This document shows, in pieces, positions 9,616-21,447 of a DNA stretch of 64,000 nucleotides. The position numbers and the translations under genes are program-made. Position 1 is the first letter of the stretch. Each line of letters starts with the position of its first letter. The notes beneath the pieces were generated by a model, which made no database searches, was not told where the DNA came from, and saw only the letters and a program-made list of their open reading frames with translations. The stretch is from Xanthobacter dioxanivorans (lineage in GTDB: Bacteria; Pseudomonadota; Alphaproteobacteria; Rhizobiales; Xanthobacteraceae). The DNA lies in contig NZ_CP063362.1 in assembly GCF_016807805.1 (NCBI RefSeq), forward strand, positions 620,001-684,000, given 5' to 3'.

Positions 9616-9659
9616 ACGAGAGGGCCGGTGCCGCCTGCGGCCACCGGCCCTCTCGTTTT
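9616..9659 (+). terminator. Rho-independent terminator after pal
   Basis: A perfect 15-bp stem, ACGAGAGGGCCGGTG (9616-9630) with CACCGGCCCTCTCGT (9642-9656), has an 11-base loop and ends in TTTT (9656-9659). It separates pal from cpoB. Confidence 0.92.
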
Positions 9660-9776
9660 CGCCAGGCCGGTGTGACACGGTGGGTAAACCGTTGCGGAGT
9701 CACACTTTGGACGCGATCGCCGCCCTATGCTGACGGCGCTGCGGGAACCGCGTTCCCACCCTCATTTTCGAGCCAC

Positions 9777-10710
9777 ATGCCTCCGCTCATGATGATCCGA
9801 CTGCCACTGCTGGGAGCCCTCGCCCTTCTCCTTGGTGCCGTCGGCCCGGCGGCCGCCCAGACCGATGGCGGGCTCTTCGGCAACATCTTCAAGCCTCCGG
9901 CCGCCGCCACGCAGGATGCAGGCCGCGCCGGCACCGATTCCGAGATCGTCGCCCGCATGGAGCGACTGGAATCCTCCCTGCGCCAGCTCACCGGGCAGGT
10001 GGAGCAGCTGCAGTTCCGCAATCAGCAGCTTGAGGACAAGATCCGCCGCCTCGAGGAGGGCGGCGGCGCGGGCACAGCCGTGGGGCCGCGCCCCCCCCGC
10101 CACGGGGCCGCTCGCGCCGCCGGCCGGCGGCCCCGGCGGGCGGCCGGCACCCACGCCCGCGACCCCCGGCAAGCGCTCCGACGCCTTCGATCCGAACGCC
10201 GACCCCTCGGCGCCGGGCGCGCCCCAGCCGCTCGGCTCCCCGGCGAGCGCCGCCCAGCCCCGCTCGGCGGATGCCGGCCGCGGCGCGGCCGCCGGCTCCC
10301 AGCTGGCGGCGCTGCCCGCTCCCGGCGGCGCGGCGCGCGAGATCTACGACATCGGCCAGGCCCAGATTCAGCGGCAGGACTACGCCGCGGCGGAGCAGAC
10401 CTTTCGCCAGCTGCTTGAGACCTATCCGAGCGACCGCGTCGTCCCCGACGCCACCTTCATGCTCGGCGAGAGCCTTTTCCTGCGCCAGAACTACGCCGAC
10501 GCGGCCACCTCCTTCCTCGACGTGACCACCAAGTTCCCCAATTCGACCCGCGGACCGGAGGCGCTGCTGCGGCTCGGTCAGTCGCTGGCCATGATCGGCC
10601 AGAAGGAAACCGCCTGCGCCGCCCTCCAGCAGCTGGAGCGCAAGTATCCGCGCGCCGCATCGTCCATCCGTCAGGCGGTGGAGCAGGAACAGAAGCGTGT
10701 CGGATGCTGA
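9777..10710 (+). pseudogene. cpoB: Cell division coordinator CpoB (YbgF), with apparent frameshift in a C8 run
   Basis: The N-terminal part is read from ATG 9777: signal peptide MPPLMMIRLPLLGALALLLG...AAAQ, then a coiled coil (about residues 58-95, ARMERLESSLRQLTGQVEQL and on to IRRLEEGG). The C-terminal part is in another frame: a Pro/Ala linker, then TPR repeats (AAREIYDIGQAQIQRQDYAA, AEQTFRQLLETYPSD, ATFMLGESLFLRQNYADAA, LLRLGQSLAMIGQKETACAAL). Dropping one C from the eight-C run at 10091-10098 joins them as GPRPPATGPLAPPAGG, giving about 310 residues, normal for the family. CpoB tunes Tol-Pal and septal peptidoglycan synthesis. A homopolymer error is likely. Confidence 0.82.
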
Positions 10711-11860
10711 CGAGCGAAGGCCCATTGCCGACGATGAGCTTTCCGGGCTCTTCGCCGGCTTCGACAGATATTCCTCGATCCTGATCGCGGTCTCGGGCGG
10801 GCCGGATTCCACGGCGCTGCTGCATCTGGCGGCGCGCTGGCGCGCCGGTGCCGGAGCGGGGCCGACGCTCGTCGCCGCCACCATCGACCACGGCTTCCGG
10901 CCGGCCTCCGCCGACGAGGCGACGATGGTGGCGCAACAGGCGCAAGCTCTCGGCGTGCCCCACCGCACGCTGGCCTGGACCGGCACGAAGCCTGCGCGCG
11001 GCATCCAGGCGGCGGCGCGCGCGGCGCGCTACGCCCTCCTCACCGCCGCGGCCCGGCAGGCGGGCGCGCAGGCCATCGCCGTCGCCCACACCCTCGACGA
11101 CCAGGCGGAGACGGTGCTGTTCCGCCTGGCGCGCGGCTCGGGCCTCGCCGGCCTGGCCGGCATGCAGGCGGTGTCCACACGCGATGGCCTCGACCTGCTG
11201 CGGCCCTTCCTCGGCGTGCCCAAGGCGCGCCTCGTGGCAACGCTGGAGGCGGCGGGCATCGCCTTCGCCGAGGATCCGTCGAACCTCGACGGGCGCTTCA
11301 CCCGGGCGCGGCTGCGCGTGCTCATGCCGGCGCTGGCGGCGGAGGAACTCAGCGCCCGCCGCTTCGCCACCTTCTCCCGGCGCGCCGCCCGCGCCGACGC
11401 CGCCCTGGAGGCGACGACCGACGATGCGGTCCAGCGCCTGTCGCCGGTGCCCTGGCGGCACGGTGGGCCGGCCCGCCTCGACCGCGCCGGCTTCGCCGAT
11501 CTGCCGGAGGAGATCGCGCTGCGCCTCATCGGCCGCGCGCTCGCCCATGCCGGCACCGAGGGCCCGGTGGAACTTGCCAAGCTCGAGGTGCTCACCCAGG
11601 CCCTGCGGGTCGCCGCGGAAAATGGGCCTGCTCCATTTCGCCGCACCCTCGCGGGGGCGCTGGTGGCGATCCGGGGCGGCGAAGTCACCGTAACGTCAGC
11701 ACCCCCGAGGGGGAAAAGCGCGTTCAGGCGCCGAATTCAGGGCCGGCTGCGCCCGGCATCCTTGGCAAGAGCGGGGGTCGCTCCTAGATTAAGCAGCGGA
11801 TGGTGCGGGAGGTTCCATCGACGGCGGGCCGGCGAGGAGGGTTTCCCTTCCCTATGGTAA
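10697..11860 (+). CDS. tilS: tRNA(Ile)-lysidine synthase TilS
   Basis: A 387-residue PP-loop ATPase. The motif SGGPDS is at residues 33-38, and the N-terminal half carries [38 protein letters not shown] and [15 protein letters not shown], all typical of TilS. The enzyme adds lysine to the wobble C34 of the minor tRNA-Ile. The start is GTG at 10697, preceded by AGGAAC, and overlaps the cpoB end by 14 bases. The last 45 or so residues after [13 protein letters not shown] are Arg-rich and unlike a conserved domain. A different frame there reads more naturally to a stop near 11787, so a small frameshift at the CCCCCGAGGGGG stretch (11701-11712) cannot be excluded. Confidence 0.9.
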   Translation: MSDADERRPIADDELSGLFAGFDRYSSILIAVSGGPDSTALLHLAARWRAGAGAGPTLVAATIDHGFRPASADEATMVAQQAQALGVPHRTLAWTGTKPARGIQAAARAARYALLTAAARQAGAQAIAVAHTLDDQAETVLFRLARGSGLAGLAGMQAVSTRDGLDLLRPFLGVPKARLVATLEAAGIAFAEDPSNLDGRFTRARLRVLMPALAAEELSARRFATFSRRAARADAALEATTDDAVQRLSPVPWRHGGPARLDRAGFADLPEEIALRLIGRALAHAGTEGPVELAKLEVLTQALRVAAENGPAPFRRTLAGALVAIRGGEVTVTSAPPRGKSAFRRRIQGRLRPASLARAGVAPRLSSGWCGRFHRRRAGEEGFPSLW

Positions 11861-11903
11861 GGCGTCGAAACGGGCTGGCCCCGGCTGTCCCCACGAGGGT
11901 TCA

Positions 11904-13826
<1,923 letters not shown>

Positions 13827-13848
13827 CGCGATATCCCTTCACAACGAG

Positions 13849-13877
13849 AATGCCCGCTCCGGCGGGCATTTTCTTTT
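13849..13877 (+). terminator. Rho-independent terminator after ftsH
   Basis: AATGCCCGC (13849-13857) pairs with GCGGGCATT (13862-13870) around TCCG, and the T-rich tract TTTTCTTTT follows. Confidence 0.9.
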
Positions 13878-13978
13878 GCGGGTGGCGGATGGGGAAAACC
13901 GAGCGGAAAACGGGGCTTCGGCGGCCCCCCGCGCGGATGGGTATAGCCGCGAGGGAAGGCCCGCCCGGCCCGGGCCTC

Positions 13979-14362
13979 TCAGCCCATGCCGACGGTGCCG
14001 CGCTCCTTCGGCGCCAGCTGGGCCACCAGCTGCTCGATGCGCTCGGCCACCTGGTCGATGGTGCGCGCCACCTCCTCCTCGCTCGCCTCGATGCGGGCGA
14101 TGGCGGAGGCGCGGGCGTCGCGCTGGCTCTCGATGTCGCTCTCCAGCGCGCGGATGCGGCCTCGCGCCTCGGCCAACTCGTCGGCGATGGTGATCGCCGC
14201 CATCACCACCAGGCGCTGGTCGCCGATCTCGCCGAACGCCACGCGCAGCTGGGAGATCCGGCCGTCGATATCGTGGGCGAGGCGGATGAGGTGCTCCTCC
14301 TGCCCCTCGTCGCAGGCCATCCTGTACTGCCGCCCGGCGATGGTGACGGAGACATGGGGCAT
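13979..14362 (-). CDS. zapA: Cell division protein ZapA
   Basis: A 127-residue ZapA. The N-terminal globular part MPHVSVTIAGRQYRMACDEGQEEHL and IRLAHDIDGRI is the FtsZ-binding region. A long coiled coil follows (about residues 55-118, ADELAEARGRIRALESDIES and onward). ZapA cross-links FtsZ filaments at the division ring. It is convergent with ftsH, and the DUF4164 gene lies four bases upstream, so the two are probably one operon. I found no 6S RNA next to it; the space downstream to the ftsH terminator is only about 100 bases. Confidence 0.92.
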   Translation of the reverse strand: MPHVSVTIAGRQYRMACDEGQEEHLIRLAHDIDGRISQLRVAFGEIGDQRLVVMAAITIADELAEARGRIRALESDIESQRDARASAIARIEASEEEVARTIDQVAERIEQLVAQLAPKERGTVGMG

Positions 14363-14366
14363 CGGC

Positions 14367-14672
14367 TCAGCCGCCGTGGGTCGCGAGCACGTCGCGGATG
14401 GTTCCCATGGCCACGTCGAGGCGGCGCATGACCTCGCGGCCCACCTCCTCCACCTCGCCCGACTCGGCCTTCGCCACGTCCAGCTCCGCCGCGAGCCGCG
14501 CCCGGTCGTTGCCGAGGGCGTGGAGCTGGGCGAGCAGGGCTTCCTGGTGGCGATCCGCCTCGCGGCGGCGCTCGATCATGTCGGTGAGGGAATCGAGCGC
14601 GGCATGCAGCCGCCGGGTCGCCGCCTCGATGGAGGCGTCCTGCAGGGGCGGGCGGTGCTTCAGCGCATACAT
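14367..14672 (-). CDS. DUF4164 family coiled-coil protein
   Basis: About 101 residues from the ATG at 14672, starting MYALKHRPPLQDASIEAATRRL. Almost the whole protein is predicted coiled coil (RLHAALDSLTDMIERRREAD, LLAQLHALGNDRARLAAELD). It ends MRRLDVAMGTIRDVLATHGG. This matches the small DUF4164 family that precedes zapA in rhizobia. Its function is unknown; the linkage suggests a division role. The start is uncertain: no ribosome site is visible and the frame stays open to 14708. Confidence 0.75.
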   Translation of the reverse strand: MYALKHRPPLQDASIEAATRRLHAALDSLTDMIERRREADRHQEALLAQLHALGNDRARLAAELDVAKAESGEVEEVGREVMRRLDVAMGTIRDVLATHGG

Positions 14673-14887
14673 TGGCGGCAGTGTAGCCGAGTCGCCGCCA
14701 AGCGCCACTCCCCCCGCCGCATTGCCGCCCGCAGCCCGAAGGGCGCCCCGGCCCGTTCACATGATGTTACGCCGCACACCGCAGGAAGCTCCGCGGTTAC
14801 CGCACCGCAAGGCCGCCGGGCACGCCGCGACGATGCGGCGCGCCCGGAGCCGCCCCATCCCGCTTGACCTTCGGCGAAGAGGCAGGT

Positions 14888-14915
14888 TTGACAGCCCCAT
14901 GAGCCTTGGTATCAA
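14888..14915 (+). promoter_or_regulatory. Candidate sigma-70 promoter for tkt, in the DUF4164-tkt intergenic region
   Basis: TTGACA at 14888-14893 is followed, after 16 bases, by TATCAA at 14910-14915. Transcription would begin about 85 bases before the tkt ATG. The wider gap 14673-15005 (333 bases) holds no gene and also serves the divergent DUF4164-zapA pair. I saw no LysR/CbbR-type T-N11-A palindrome there. Confidence 0.4.
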
Positions 14916-15005
14916 GGCCCCCGCCAATGGCTGGACCTGCCACCGCCCGGGACTGTCCCGTGCGGGGCGAGAGAGGCCGGTGCAGGCGCCGGAGAAACTG
15001 ATTTC

Positions 15006-16997
15006 ATGCTGAGCCGCACGAGCCATGACCGCATGGCCAACGCCATCCGGTTTCTCGCGATGGACGCCGTGGAAGCCGCCAACAGCGGGCATCCCGGCCT
15101 GCCCATGGGTGCTGCTGACATCGCCACGGTGCTGTTCACCAAGGTCCTGAAGTACGATCCGTCCCGCCCGTTCTGGCCCGACCGCGACCGCTTCGTGCTC
15201 TCCGCCGGCCACGGCTCCATGCTGCTTTATTCGGTGCTGCACCTCGCCGGCTACGAGAAAGTGACCATCGAGGAGATCAAGCGCTTCCGCAAGCTCGGCT
15301 CCCTCACCCCCGGCCACCCCGAGAACTTCGTCACCGAGGGCATCGAGACCACCACCGGCCCGCTGGGCCAGGGCATCGCCACCGCCGTGGGCATGGCCAT
15401 GGCCGAGCGGGCGCTGGCCGCGCGCTTCGGCAAGGAGGTGGTGGACCACCATACCTTCGTGCTGTGCTCCGACGGCGACCTCATGGAAGGCATCAGCCAG
15501 GAGGCGGCGGACCTCGCCGGCCACCTGAAGCTCGCGAAGCTCATCGTCATGTGGGACGACAACCACATCTCCATCGACGGCCCCACCTCCCTGTCGGGCT
15601 CCACCGACCAGCTGGCGCGCTTTTCCGCCTCCGGCTGGGCCACCACCCGCATCGACGGCCATGACCCCGAGGCCATCCTCGCGGCGCTGGAAGCGGCCAA
15701 GGCCTCCGACCGGCCGACCCTGATCGCCTGCCGCACCACCATCGGCTTCGGCTCGCCCAAGAAGGCGGGATCGGAGAAGGTGCACGGCTCGCCGCTGGGT
15801 GCCGAGGAGATCGCCGCCACCCGCGTGGCGCTGGGCTGGGAGGCGCCGGCCTTCGAGATCCCCGACGACGTGCGCGCCGGCTGGAGCGCCGCCGGTGCCG
15901 CGGGCGCCGCCGCCCGCACCGCCTGGGAAAGCCGCCTCGCGGCGCTGCCCGCCGAGGCCCGCGCCGAATTCGACCGCCGCGTCGCCGGCACGCTGCCTGA
16001 GGCGCTGGAAGGTGCCATCGTCGCGGTCAAGGAGAAGGCGGTGAAGGACGGCGGCGCCATCGCCACCCGCAAGTCCTCCGAGCTGGTGCTCGATTTCATC
16101 ACCCCGGCGGTGCCGGAGATGATCGGCGGCTCGGCCGACCTCACCGGCTCCAACAACACCAAGGCGAAGGGCGCGAAGTCCGTCACGCCGGACGACTTTT
16201 CCGGCACCTTCGTGCATTACGGCGTGCGCGAGCACGGCATGGCCGCGGCCATGAACGGCATGGCCCTGCACAAGGGCCTCGTGCCCTTCTCCGGCGGCTT
16301 CCTGGTGTTCTCGGACTATTGCCGCCCCGCCATCCGCCTCGCGGCGCTGATGGGCGAGCGGGTGATCCACGTGCTCACCCACGATTCCATCGGCCTCGGC
16401 GAGGACGGGCCCACCCACCAGCCGGTGGAGCACCTGGCGGCCCTGCGCGCCATCCCGAACCTGCTCGTGCTGCGCCCCTGCGACACGGTGGAGACGGCGG
16501 AAGCCTGGCAGATTGCGCTACACTCGCAGGACCGGCCCTCGGCCCTCATCCTGTCGCGGCAGAACCTGCCACTCCTGCGTACCGACGCCACCGCCGAGAA
16601 CCGCTCGGCGGGCGGCGCCTATGAAATCCTCGCCGCCTCGGCCAAGGCGCAGGCCAGCCTGTTCGCCACCGGGTCGGAAGTGTCCACGGCGGTTGAAGCC
16701 GCCAGGATTCTGGAGGCGAAGGGTGTGCCCACCCGCGTCGTCTCCATCCCCTCGTTCGAACTCTTCCTCGCAAGGCCCGCCGCAGAGCGGGCCAAGGTGA
16801 TCGGGGACGCTCCGGCCAAGGTGGCGGTGGAAGCCGCCATCCGCATGGGGTGGGACGCCATCGTCGGTTCGGATGCCGCCTTCGTGGGAATGACCTCGTT
16901 CGGCGCCAGCGCGCCAGCAAAGGATCTGTTCACCCATTTCGGCATTACACCGGATGCGGTCGCAGCCAGGGCGCTCGACCTTCTCCGGCAAGGATGA
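15006..16997 (+). CDS. tkt: Transketolase
   Basis: A 663-residue thiamine-diphosphate enzyme. The N-terminal pyrophosphate domain has [21 protein letters not shown], the TTGPLGQG loop, and [21 protein letters not shown] with [13 protein letters not shown] for Mg/ThDP. The pyrimidine domain carries [20 protein letters not shown] with the catalytic Glu, and [28 protein letters not shown]. The C-terminal domain follows. It moves two-carbon units in the pentose phosphate and Calvin cycles. Its place directly before gap, pgk and fba suggests a Calvin-cycle/triose transcription unit. Confidence 0.96.
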   Translation: MLSRTSHDRMANAIRFLAMDAVEAANSGHPGLPMGAADIATVLFTKVLKYDPSRPFWPDRDRFVLSAGHGSMLLYSVLHLAGYEKVTIEEIKRFRKLGSLTPGHPENFVTEGIETTTGPLGQGIATAVGMAMAERALAARFGKEVVDHHTFVLCSDGDLMEGISQEAADLAGHLKLAKLIVMWDDNHISIDGPTSLSGSTDQLARFSASGWATTRIDGHDPEAILAALEAAKASDRPTLIACRTTIGFGSPKKAGSEKVHGSPLGAEEIAATRVALGWEAPAFEIPDDVRAGWSAAGAAGAAARTAWESRLAALPAEARAEFDRRVAGTLPEALEGAIVAVKEKAVKDGGAIATRKSSELVLDFITPAVPEMIGGSADLTGSNNTKAKGAKSVTPDDFSGTFVHYGVREHGMAAAMNGMALHKGLVPFSGGFLVFSDYCRPAIRLAALMGERVIHVLTHDSIGLGEDGPTHQPVEHLAALRAIPNLLVLRPCDTVETAEAWQIALHSQDRPSALILSRQNLPLLRTDATAENRSAGGAYEILAASAKAQASLFATGSEVSTAVEAARILEAKGVPTRVVSIPSFELFLARPAAERAKVIGDAPAKVAVEAAIRMGWDAIVGSDAAFVGMTSFGASAPAKDLFTHFGITPDAVAARALDLLRQG

Positions 16998-17131
16998 CCA
17001 TCGATGGTGATCATCGAGAATGATCACCGGCGCACGGCGGGCGCGAGAGGACCGCGCTGCGGGATAAGCCCGTGGCCGCGGATCGCAATTCAGGGAGGCC
17101 GGGCTTCAAGCCGGCTCATGGAGGACCCATT

Positions 17132-18139
17132 ATGAGCGTCAAGGTGGCCATCAACGGCTTCGGTCGCATCGGGCGTAACGTTCTGCGCGCCATCATCGAA
17201 TCCGGCCGGACCGACATCGAGGTCGTGGCGATCAACGACCTCGGCCCGGTGGAGACCAACGCCCACCTGTTCCGCTTCGACAGCGTGCACGGCCGCTTCC
17301 CCGGCGAGGTCAAGGTCGCCGGAGATACCATCGACGTGGGCCGCGGCCCCATCAAGGTCACCGCCGTGCGCGATCCCTCGCAGCTCCCCCACAAGGAGCT
17401 GGGCGTGGACATCGCGCTCGAGTGCACCGGCATCTTCACCGCGCGCGACAAGGCAGCGGCGCACCTCGCCGCCGGCGCCAGGCGCGTGCTGGTCTCGGCC
17501 CCGGCCGACGGCGCCGACCTCACCGTGGTCTACGGCGTGAACCACGAGAAGCTTTCGCCTGAGCACTTCGTGGTCTCCAACGCCTCCTGCACCACCAACT
17601 GCCTCGCCCCGGTGGCCAAGGTCCTCAACGATGCGGTGGGCATCGAGAAGGGCTTCATGACCACCATCCACGCCTATACCGGCGACCAGCCGACGCTGGA
17701 CACCATGCACAAGGACCTCTACCGCGGGCGCGCGGCGGCCATGTCCATGATCCCCACGTCCACCGGCGCCGCCAAGGCGGTGGGCCTGGTGCTGCCGGAG
17801 CTCAACGGCAAGCTGGACGGCACCTCCATCCGCGTGCCGACCCCCAACGTCTCGGTGGTGGACTTCAAGTTCATCGCCAGGCGCGCCACCACCAGGGACG
17901 AGATCAACGCCGCCATCATCGCGGCCGCGTCCCAGGAGCTGAAGGGCATCCTCGGCACCACCGACCAGCCCAACGTCTCCATCGACTTCAACCACGATCC
18001 GCACTCCTCCACCTTCCATCTCGACCAGACCAAGGTCCTGGAAGGCACGCTGGTGCGCGTGCTGTCGTGGTACGATAACGAGTGGGGCTTCTCGAACCGC
18101 ATGAGCGACACCGCCGTCGCCATGGGGAAGCTGGGCTAG
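17132..18139 (+). CDS. gap: Glyceraldehyde-3-phosphate dehydrogenase, type I
   Basis: A 335-residue enzyme. The NAD-binding fold begins [29 protein letters not shown] has Asp at the end of strand two, which favours NAD over NADP. The active site [17 protein letters not shown] has Cys at residue 153. DFNHDP and [12 protein letters not shown] lie near the end. The ATG at 17132 follows GGAGG; the frame stays open further upstream without a comparable site. The enzyme interconverts G3P and 1,3-bisphosphoglycerate. pgk follows after 22 bases. Confidence 0.96.
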   Translation: MSVKVAINGFGRIGRNVLRAIIESGRTDIEVVAINDLGPVETNAHLFRFDSVHGRFPGEVKVAGDTIDVGRGPIKVTAVRDPSQLPHKELGVDIALECTGIFTARDKAAAHLAAGARRVLVSAPADGADLTVVYGVNHEKLSPEHFVVSNASCTTNCLAPVAKVLNDAVGIEKGFMTTIHAYTGDQPTLDTMHKDLYRGRAAAMSMIPTSTGAAKAVGLVLPELNGKLDGTSIRVPTPNVSVVDFKFIARRATTRDEINAAIIAAASQELKGILGTTDQPNVSIDFNHDPHSSTFHLDQTKVLEGTLVRVLSWYDNEWGFSNRMSDTAVAMGKLG

Positions 18140-18161
18140 CCGGCGGAAAGGGGGCGCCATC

Positions 18162-19352
18162 ATGATCGCCTTCCGCACCCTCGACGACGCCGACCTCGCC
18201 CACAAGCGGGTCCTCGTCCGCGTTGATCTCAACGTTCCCATGGAGAGCGGGCGCGTCACCGACGACACCCGCCTCCGGGCCATCCTGCCCACCATCCGTG
18301 CCATCACGGACCAGGGCGGCAAGGCCGTGCTCCTCTCGCACTTCGGGCGGCCCAAGGGCCGCGACGCCAGCCAGTCCCTCGCGCCGCTGGCGAAGGCGCT
18401 GGAAGCCCAGCTCGGGCGGAAGGTGTCCTTCGCCGAGGACTGCGTGGGGGATGCGGCGCAGAACGCCGTCTCCCGCCTCGCCGCCGGCGAGGTGATCGTT
18501 CTGGAGAACACCCGCTTCCACGCGGGCGAGGAGAAGAACGCGCCGGATTTCGTCGATGCCCTCGCGAGCCTCGGCGACATCTACGTGAACGACAGCTTCT
18601 CCACCGCCCATCGCAGCCACGCCTCCACCGAAGGCCTCGCGCACAAGCTGCCGGCCTATGCCGGCCGCTCCATGGAAGGCGAGATCGAGGCGCTCACCAA
18701 GGCCCTGGAGGCCCCCGCGCGTCCCGTCCTCGCCGTGGTCGGCGGCTCCAAGGTGTCCACCAAGCTCGAGCTGCTCGGCAATCTCGTGCGCAAGGTGGAC
18801 GTGCTGGTGATCGCCGGCGGCATGGCCAACACCTTCCTCGCCGCCCAGGGCAAGAAGGTGGGCAAGTCCCTGTGCGAGCACGACCTCGCCGATACGGCGC
18901 GGGACATCCTGAAGAAGGCGGAAGCCGCCGGCTGCGAGATCGTCCTGCCCGTGGACGCGGTGCTCGCCAGCGAATTCCGCGCCAACGCCCCGCATCGGGT
19001 CGCCGGCGTGGACGACGTGGGCGAAAACGAGATGATGCTCGACGCGGGGCCGCAGACGGTCGCCCGCGTCGAGGAGAAGCTCGACGGCGCGAAGACCGTG
19101 GTGTGGAACGGCCCGTTCGGCGCCTTCGAGATGGCGCCGTTCGATGCCGCCACCGTAACGGTGGCCCGCTACGTGGGCAAGCTGACCCGCGAGGGCCGCG
19201 TGCTCTCGGTGGCGGGCGGCGGCGACACGGTGGCCGCGCTCAACCATGCCGGGGTGGCGGAGGATTTCTCCTACGTCTCCACGGCCGGCGGCGCCTTCCT
19301 CGAATGGCTGGAAGGCAAGGCCCTGCCGGGCGTGGAAGCGCTGCGGCGATAA
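18162..19352 (+). CDS. pgk: Phosphoglycerate kinase
   Basis: A 396-residue kinase of normal length. The N-domain has [20 protein letters not shown] and [12 protein letters not shown] for 3-phosphoglycerate binding, then [12 protein letters not shown]. The C-domain has [27 protein letters not shown] and WNGPFGAFE for the nucleotide, and the Gly-rich [12 protein letters not shown] near the end. It makes ATP in glycolysis and uses it in the Calvin cycle. AAGGGGG precedes the ATG. The gene is followed by a hairpin and a new promoter-like element before fba. Confidence 0.96.
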   Translation: MIAFRTLDDADLAHKRVLVRVDLNVPMESGRVTDDTRLRAILPTIRAITDQGGKAVLLSHFGRPKGRDASQSLAPLAKALEAQLGRKVSFAEDCVGDAAQNAVSRLAAGEVIVLENTRFHAGEEKNAPDFVDALASLGDIYVNDSFSTAHRSHASTEGLAHKLPAYAGRSMEGEIEALTKALEAPARPVLAVVGGSKVSTKLELLGNLVRKVDVLVIAGGMANTFLAAQGKKVGKSLCEHDLADTARDILKKAEAAGCEIVLPVDAVLASEFRANAPHRVAGVDDVGENEMMLDAGPQTVARVEEKLDGAKTVVWNGPFGAFEMAPFDAATVTVARYVGKLTREGRVLSVAGGGDTVAALNHAGVAEDFSYVSTAGGAFLEWLEGKALPGVEALRR

Positions 19353-19364
19353 GTGTGCGTTGCG

Positions 19365-19373
19365 TGATATAAT
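19365..19373 (+). promoter_or_regulatory. Extended -10 promoter element upstream of fba
   Basis: TGATATAAT is a perfect extended -10 (TG-n-TATAAT) only 12 bases after the pgk stop. No good -35 is seen at 17 bases, which extended -10 promoters can tolerate. It would give fba a leader of about 205 bases that begins with the hairpin at 19383-19413. Confidence 0.5.
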
Positions 19374-19382
19374 GGTGAAACG

Positions 19383-19415
19383 AGCGCCCGCCCGGCCCGC
19401 CGCGGCGGGCGCTTT
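19383..19415 (+). terminator. Hairpin after pgk: terminator or fba leader stem
   Basis: AGCGCCCGCC (19383-19392) pairs with GGCGGGCGCT (19404-19413) with an 11-base loop; only TTTC follows. The weak T tract leaves open whether this ends the pgk transcript or forms the first stem of an fba leader started by the TATAAT box just upstream. Confidence 0.5.
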
Positions 19416-19584
19416 CGAGCCGCGCCCCCTTGCGGAAGGTCCGCGGTGCGAGTGTTGCGTTGAGGCGTTTCTTCACGCGAAGGCGGGTTCCCGCTTGGCG
19501 GGAAAACGCTTCGGGGATCCGGCCGGGGTGCCACGCCCCGGTTTCCACTCCCGCCGAGGGGCGGCAAAAGGCAGGTGAAGACAC

Positions 19585-20604
19585 ATGACGGCTGAGCTCG
19601 ACGCGATCGCGCAGAAAATGGTGGCCGACGGCAAGGGCATCCTGGCGGCAGACGAGAGCACCAGCACCATCAAGAAGCGGTTCGACAGCATCGGCGTCGA
19701 ATCCACCGAGGACAACCGCCGCGACTATCGCGAGCTGCTGTTCCGCTCGGAAGGCATGAAGAAGTACGTTTCCGGCGTGATCCTCTATGATGAGACCATT
19801 CGCCAGAAGGCCAAGGACGGCACCCCGCTCGTCAGCCTCATCCAGGCCGCCGGCGCGGTACCCGGCATCAAGGTGGACACCGGCGCCAAGCCCCTGCCCT
19901 TCTGCCCGGGCGAAACCATCACCGAGGGCCTCGACGGTCTCGCCGGTCGCCTCAAGGAATATTACGACCTCGGCGCCCGCTTCGCGAAGTGGCGCGGGGT
20001 CATCGACATCGGCGCCGGCATTCCCTCCTACCCGGCCGTGCGCGCCAACGCCCATGCGCTCGCCCGCTACGCCGCCCTGTGCCAGGAGGCGAAGATCGTC
20101 CCCATCGTCGAGCCGGAAGTGCTCATGGACGGCGACCACGACATCGACACCTGCTACCGGGTCACCGAGTGGGTGCTGAAGACCGTGTTCGAGGAGCTGT
20201 ACTACCAGCGCGTCCGCCACGAGGGCATGGTGCTGAAGCCCAACATGGTGGTGCCCGGCAAGAAGTCCGCGAAGAAGGCGTCGGTGGACGAGGTGGCGGA
20301 GAAGACCGTGCGCCTGCTGAAAACCTGCGTGCCGTCGGTGGTGCCCGGCATCGCCTTCCTGTCCGGCGGCCAGTCGGACGAGGAGGCCACCGCCCACCTC
20401 GACGCCATGGTGAAGCTCGGCGACCTGCCGTGGAAGCTCACCTATTCCTACGGCCGCGCCCTCCAGGCGGCGCCGCAGAAGGCGTGGTCGGGCAAGGCGG
20501 AGAACGTGGCCGCGGCGCAGGCCGCCTTCACCCACCGCGCGCACATGAACTCCCTCGCCGCCCTCGGCCAGTGGTCGACGGACGCGGAGCGCAAGGCGGC
20601 CTGA
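19585..20604 (+). CDS. fba: Class I fructose-bisphosphate aldolase
   Basis: A 339-residue class I (Schiff-base, metal-free) aldolase. It has GKGILAADESTSTIKKRFDSI at the N-terminus, RGVIDIGAGIPSYP and IVPIVEPEVLMDGDH. The Schiff-base lysine is residue 218 in GMVLKPNMV. LSGGQSDEEATAHLDAM and TYSYGRALQAAP follow. It lacks the zinc motifs of the class II enzyme often found in cbb operons. It splits or forms fructose-1,6-bisphosphate, and possibly sedoheptulose-1,7-bisphosphate. It has its own promoter element, and a good terminator follows at 20628. Confidence 0.95.
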   Translation: MTAELDAIAQKMVADGKGILAADESTSTIKKRFDSIGVESTEDNRRDYRELLFRSEGMKKYVSGVILYDETIRQKAKDGTPLVSLIQAAGAVPGIKVDTGAKPLPFCPGETITEGLDGLAGRLKEYYDLGARFAKWRGVIDIGAGIPSYPAVRANAHALARYAALCQEAKIVPIVEPEVLMDGDHDIDTCYRVTEWVLKTVFEELYYQRVRHEGMVLKPNMVVPGKKSAKKASVDEVAEKTVRLLKTCVPSVVPGIAFLSGGQSDEEATAHLDAMVKLGDLPWKLTYSYGRALQAAPQKAWSGKAENVAAAQAAFTHRAHMNSLAALGQWSTDAERKAA

Positions 20605-20627
20605 GCGCCGTCCCGCGTCACGAACCG

Positions 20628-20651
20628 GGGCCGGCGCATGCCGGCCCTTTT
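20628..20651 (+). terminator. Rho-independent terminator after fba
   Basis: GGGCCGGC (20628-20635), GCAT loop, GCCGGCCC (20640-20647), then TTTT. Nothing else is seen in the rest of the 219-base gap before the next gene. Confidence 0.85.
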
Positions 20652-20823
20652 CGCATGGGTCCCGCGGCGACGCGCCGGCCATGGCGGGAAAGCCCCGCGG
20701 CCGACCTGCGCCGGCTGCCGGGGCCGCCTCGCACCGCCCAGTGCATCGCCCGTGGCGGCGGAAAGCACCGGATGCCCTCGCCGCGCCCCCAATTTGCCGG
20801 GTTCTTGGTTGACCGATCCCCTC

Positions 20824-21447
20824 ATGACCGCACCCCACCCCGCTCCCGGCGCGCGCCTCATGCTCGCCTTCACCATTTCCCCCGACCTCGGCGCCGCGGC
20901 CGTGGAGGCGGCGGTGAAGGCGGGGGACGTCGCGGCGGTGGTGCTGCGCCTGCCTGAGGCCGCCGCCGTCCCGCCCGCGCATCTCGGCGCAGTGGTCGAC
21001 GCGATCCAGCGCCACGACGCGGCGGCCCTGCTCGAGGGGCCGGAGCGGCTGGTCGCGTCCGGCGGCCTCGACGGCGCGCATGTGTCCGCGCCCGCCGGCC
21101 TTCCCGCCGCGCTCAAGGCGCTGAAGCCGGAGGCCATCGTCGGCGCCGGCGGGCTTTCCACCCGCCACGATGCCATGGAGGCCGGGGAAAGCGGCGCCGA
21201 CTACGTGCTGTTCGGCGCCCTCGCGCCGGCCGCCGGCGACTTTCCCGACACCCTCGATCTCGTTGCCTGGTGGGCGGAGATGTTCGAGGTGCCCTGCGTC
21301 GGTGTCGCCTCCTCCCTCGACGAGGTGGCAGCGCTCGCCGGCGCAGGCGCGGACTTCGTGCTGCTCACCGAAAGCCTCACGGTCACCGGCCCCGACGCGG
21401 TCGCGGCCGCGCAGGCACGGCTGGCATCGCCGGGCTCGACGTCATGA
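20824..21447 (+). CDS. Thiamine phosphate synthase-like (ThiE/TenI fold) protein
   Basis: A 207-residue TIM-barrel protein starting MTAPHPAPGARLMLAFTISP. It follows the ThiE/TenI plan: a VEAAVKAGDVAAVVLR strand-helix unit, DGAHVSAPAG where ThiE has its DGVHLG loop, AIVGAGGLSTRHDAMEAGESGADYVLFGAL close to the ThiE GxSxH...A...GADYV...F motif, and GAGADFVLL near the end. The pyrophosphate-binding serine region and other ThiE active-site residues are only partly conserved, so it may not make thiamine phosphate. Its stop overlaps the start of the next gene (ATGA), so the two are translationally coupled. Confidence 0.7.
   Translation: MTAPHPAPGARLMLAFTISPDLGAAAVEAAVKAGDVAAVVLRLPEAAAVPPAHLGAVVDAIQRHDAAALLEGPERLVASGGLDGAHVSAPAGLPAALKALKPEAIVGAGGLSTRHDAMEAGESGADYVLFGALAPAAGDFPDTLDLVAWWAEMFEVPCVGVASSLDEVAALAGAGADFVLLTESLTVTGPDAVAAAQARLASPGSTS

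Noticed and set aside
13878..13978. 6S RNA next to zapA
   Set aside because: The free space is about 100 bases and shows no fitting long hairpin; too short for 6S RNA.
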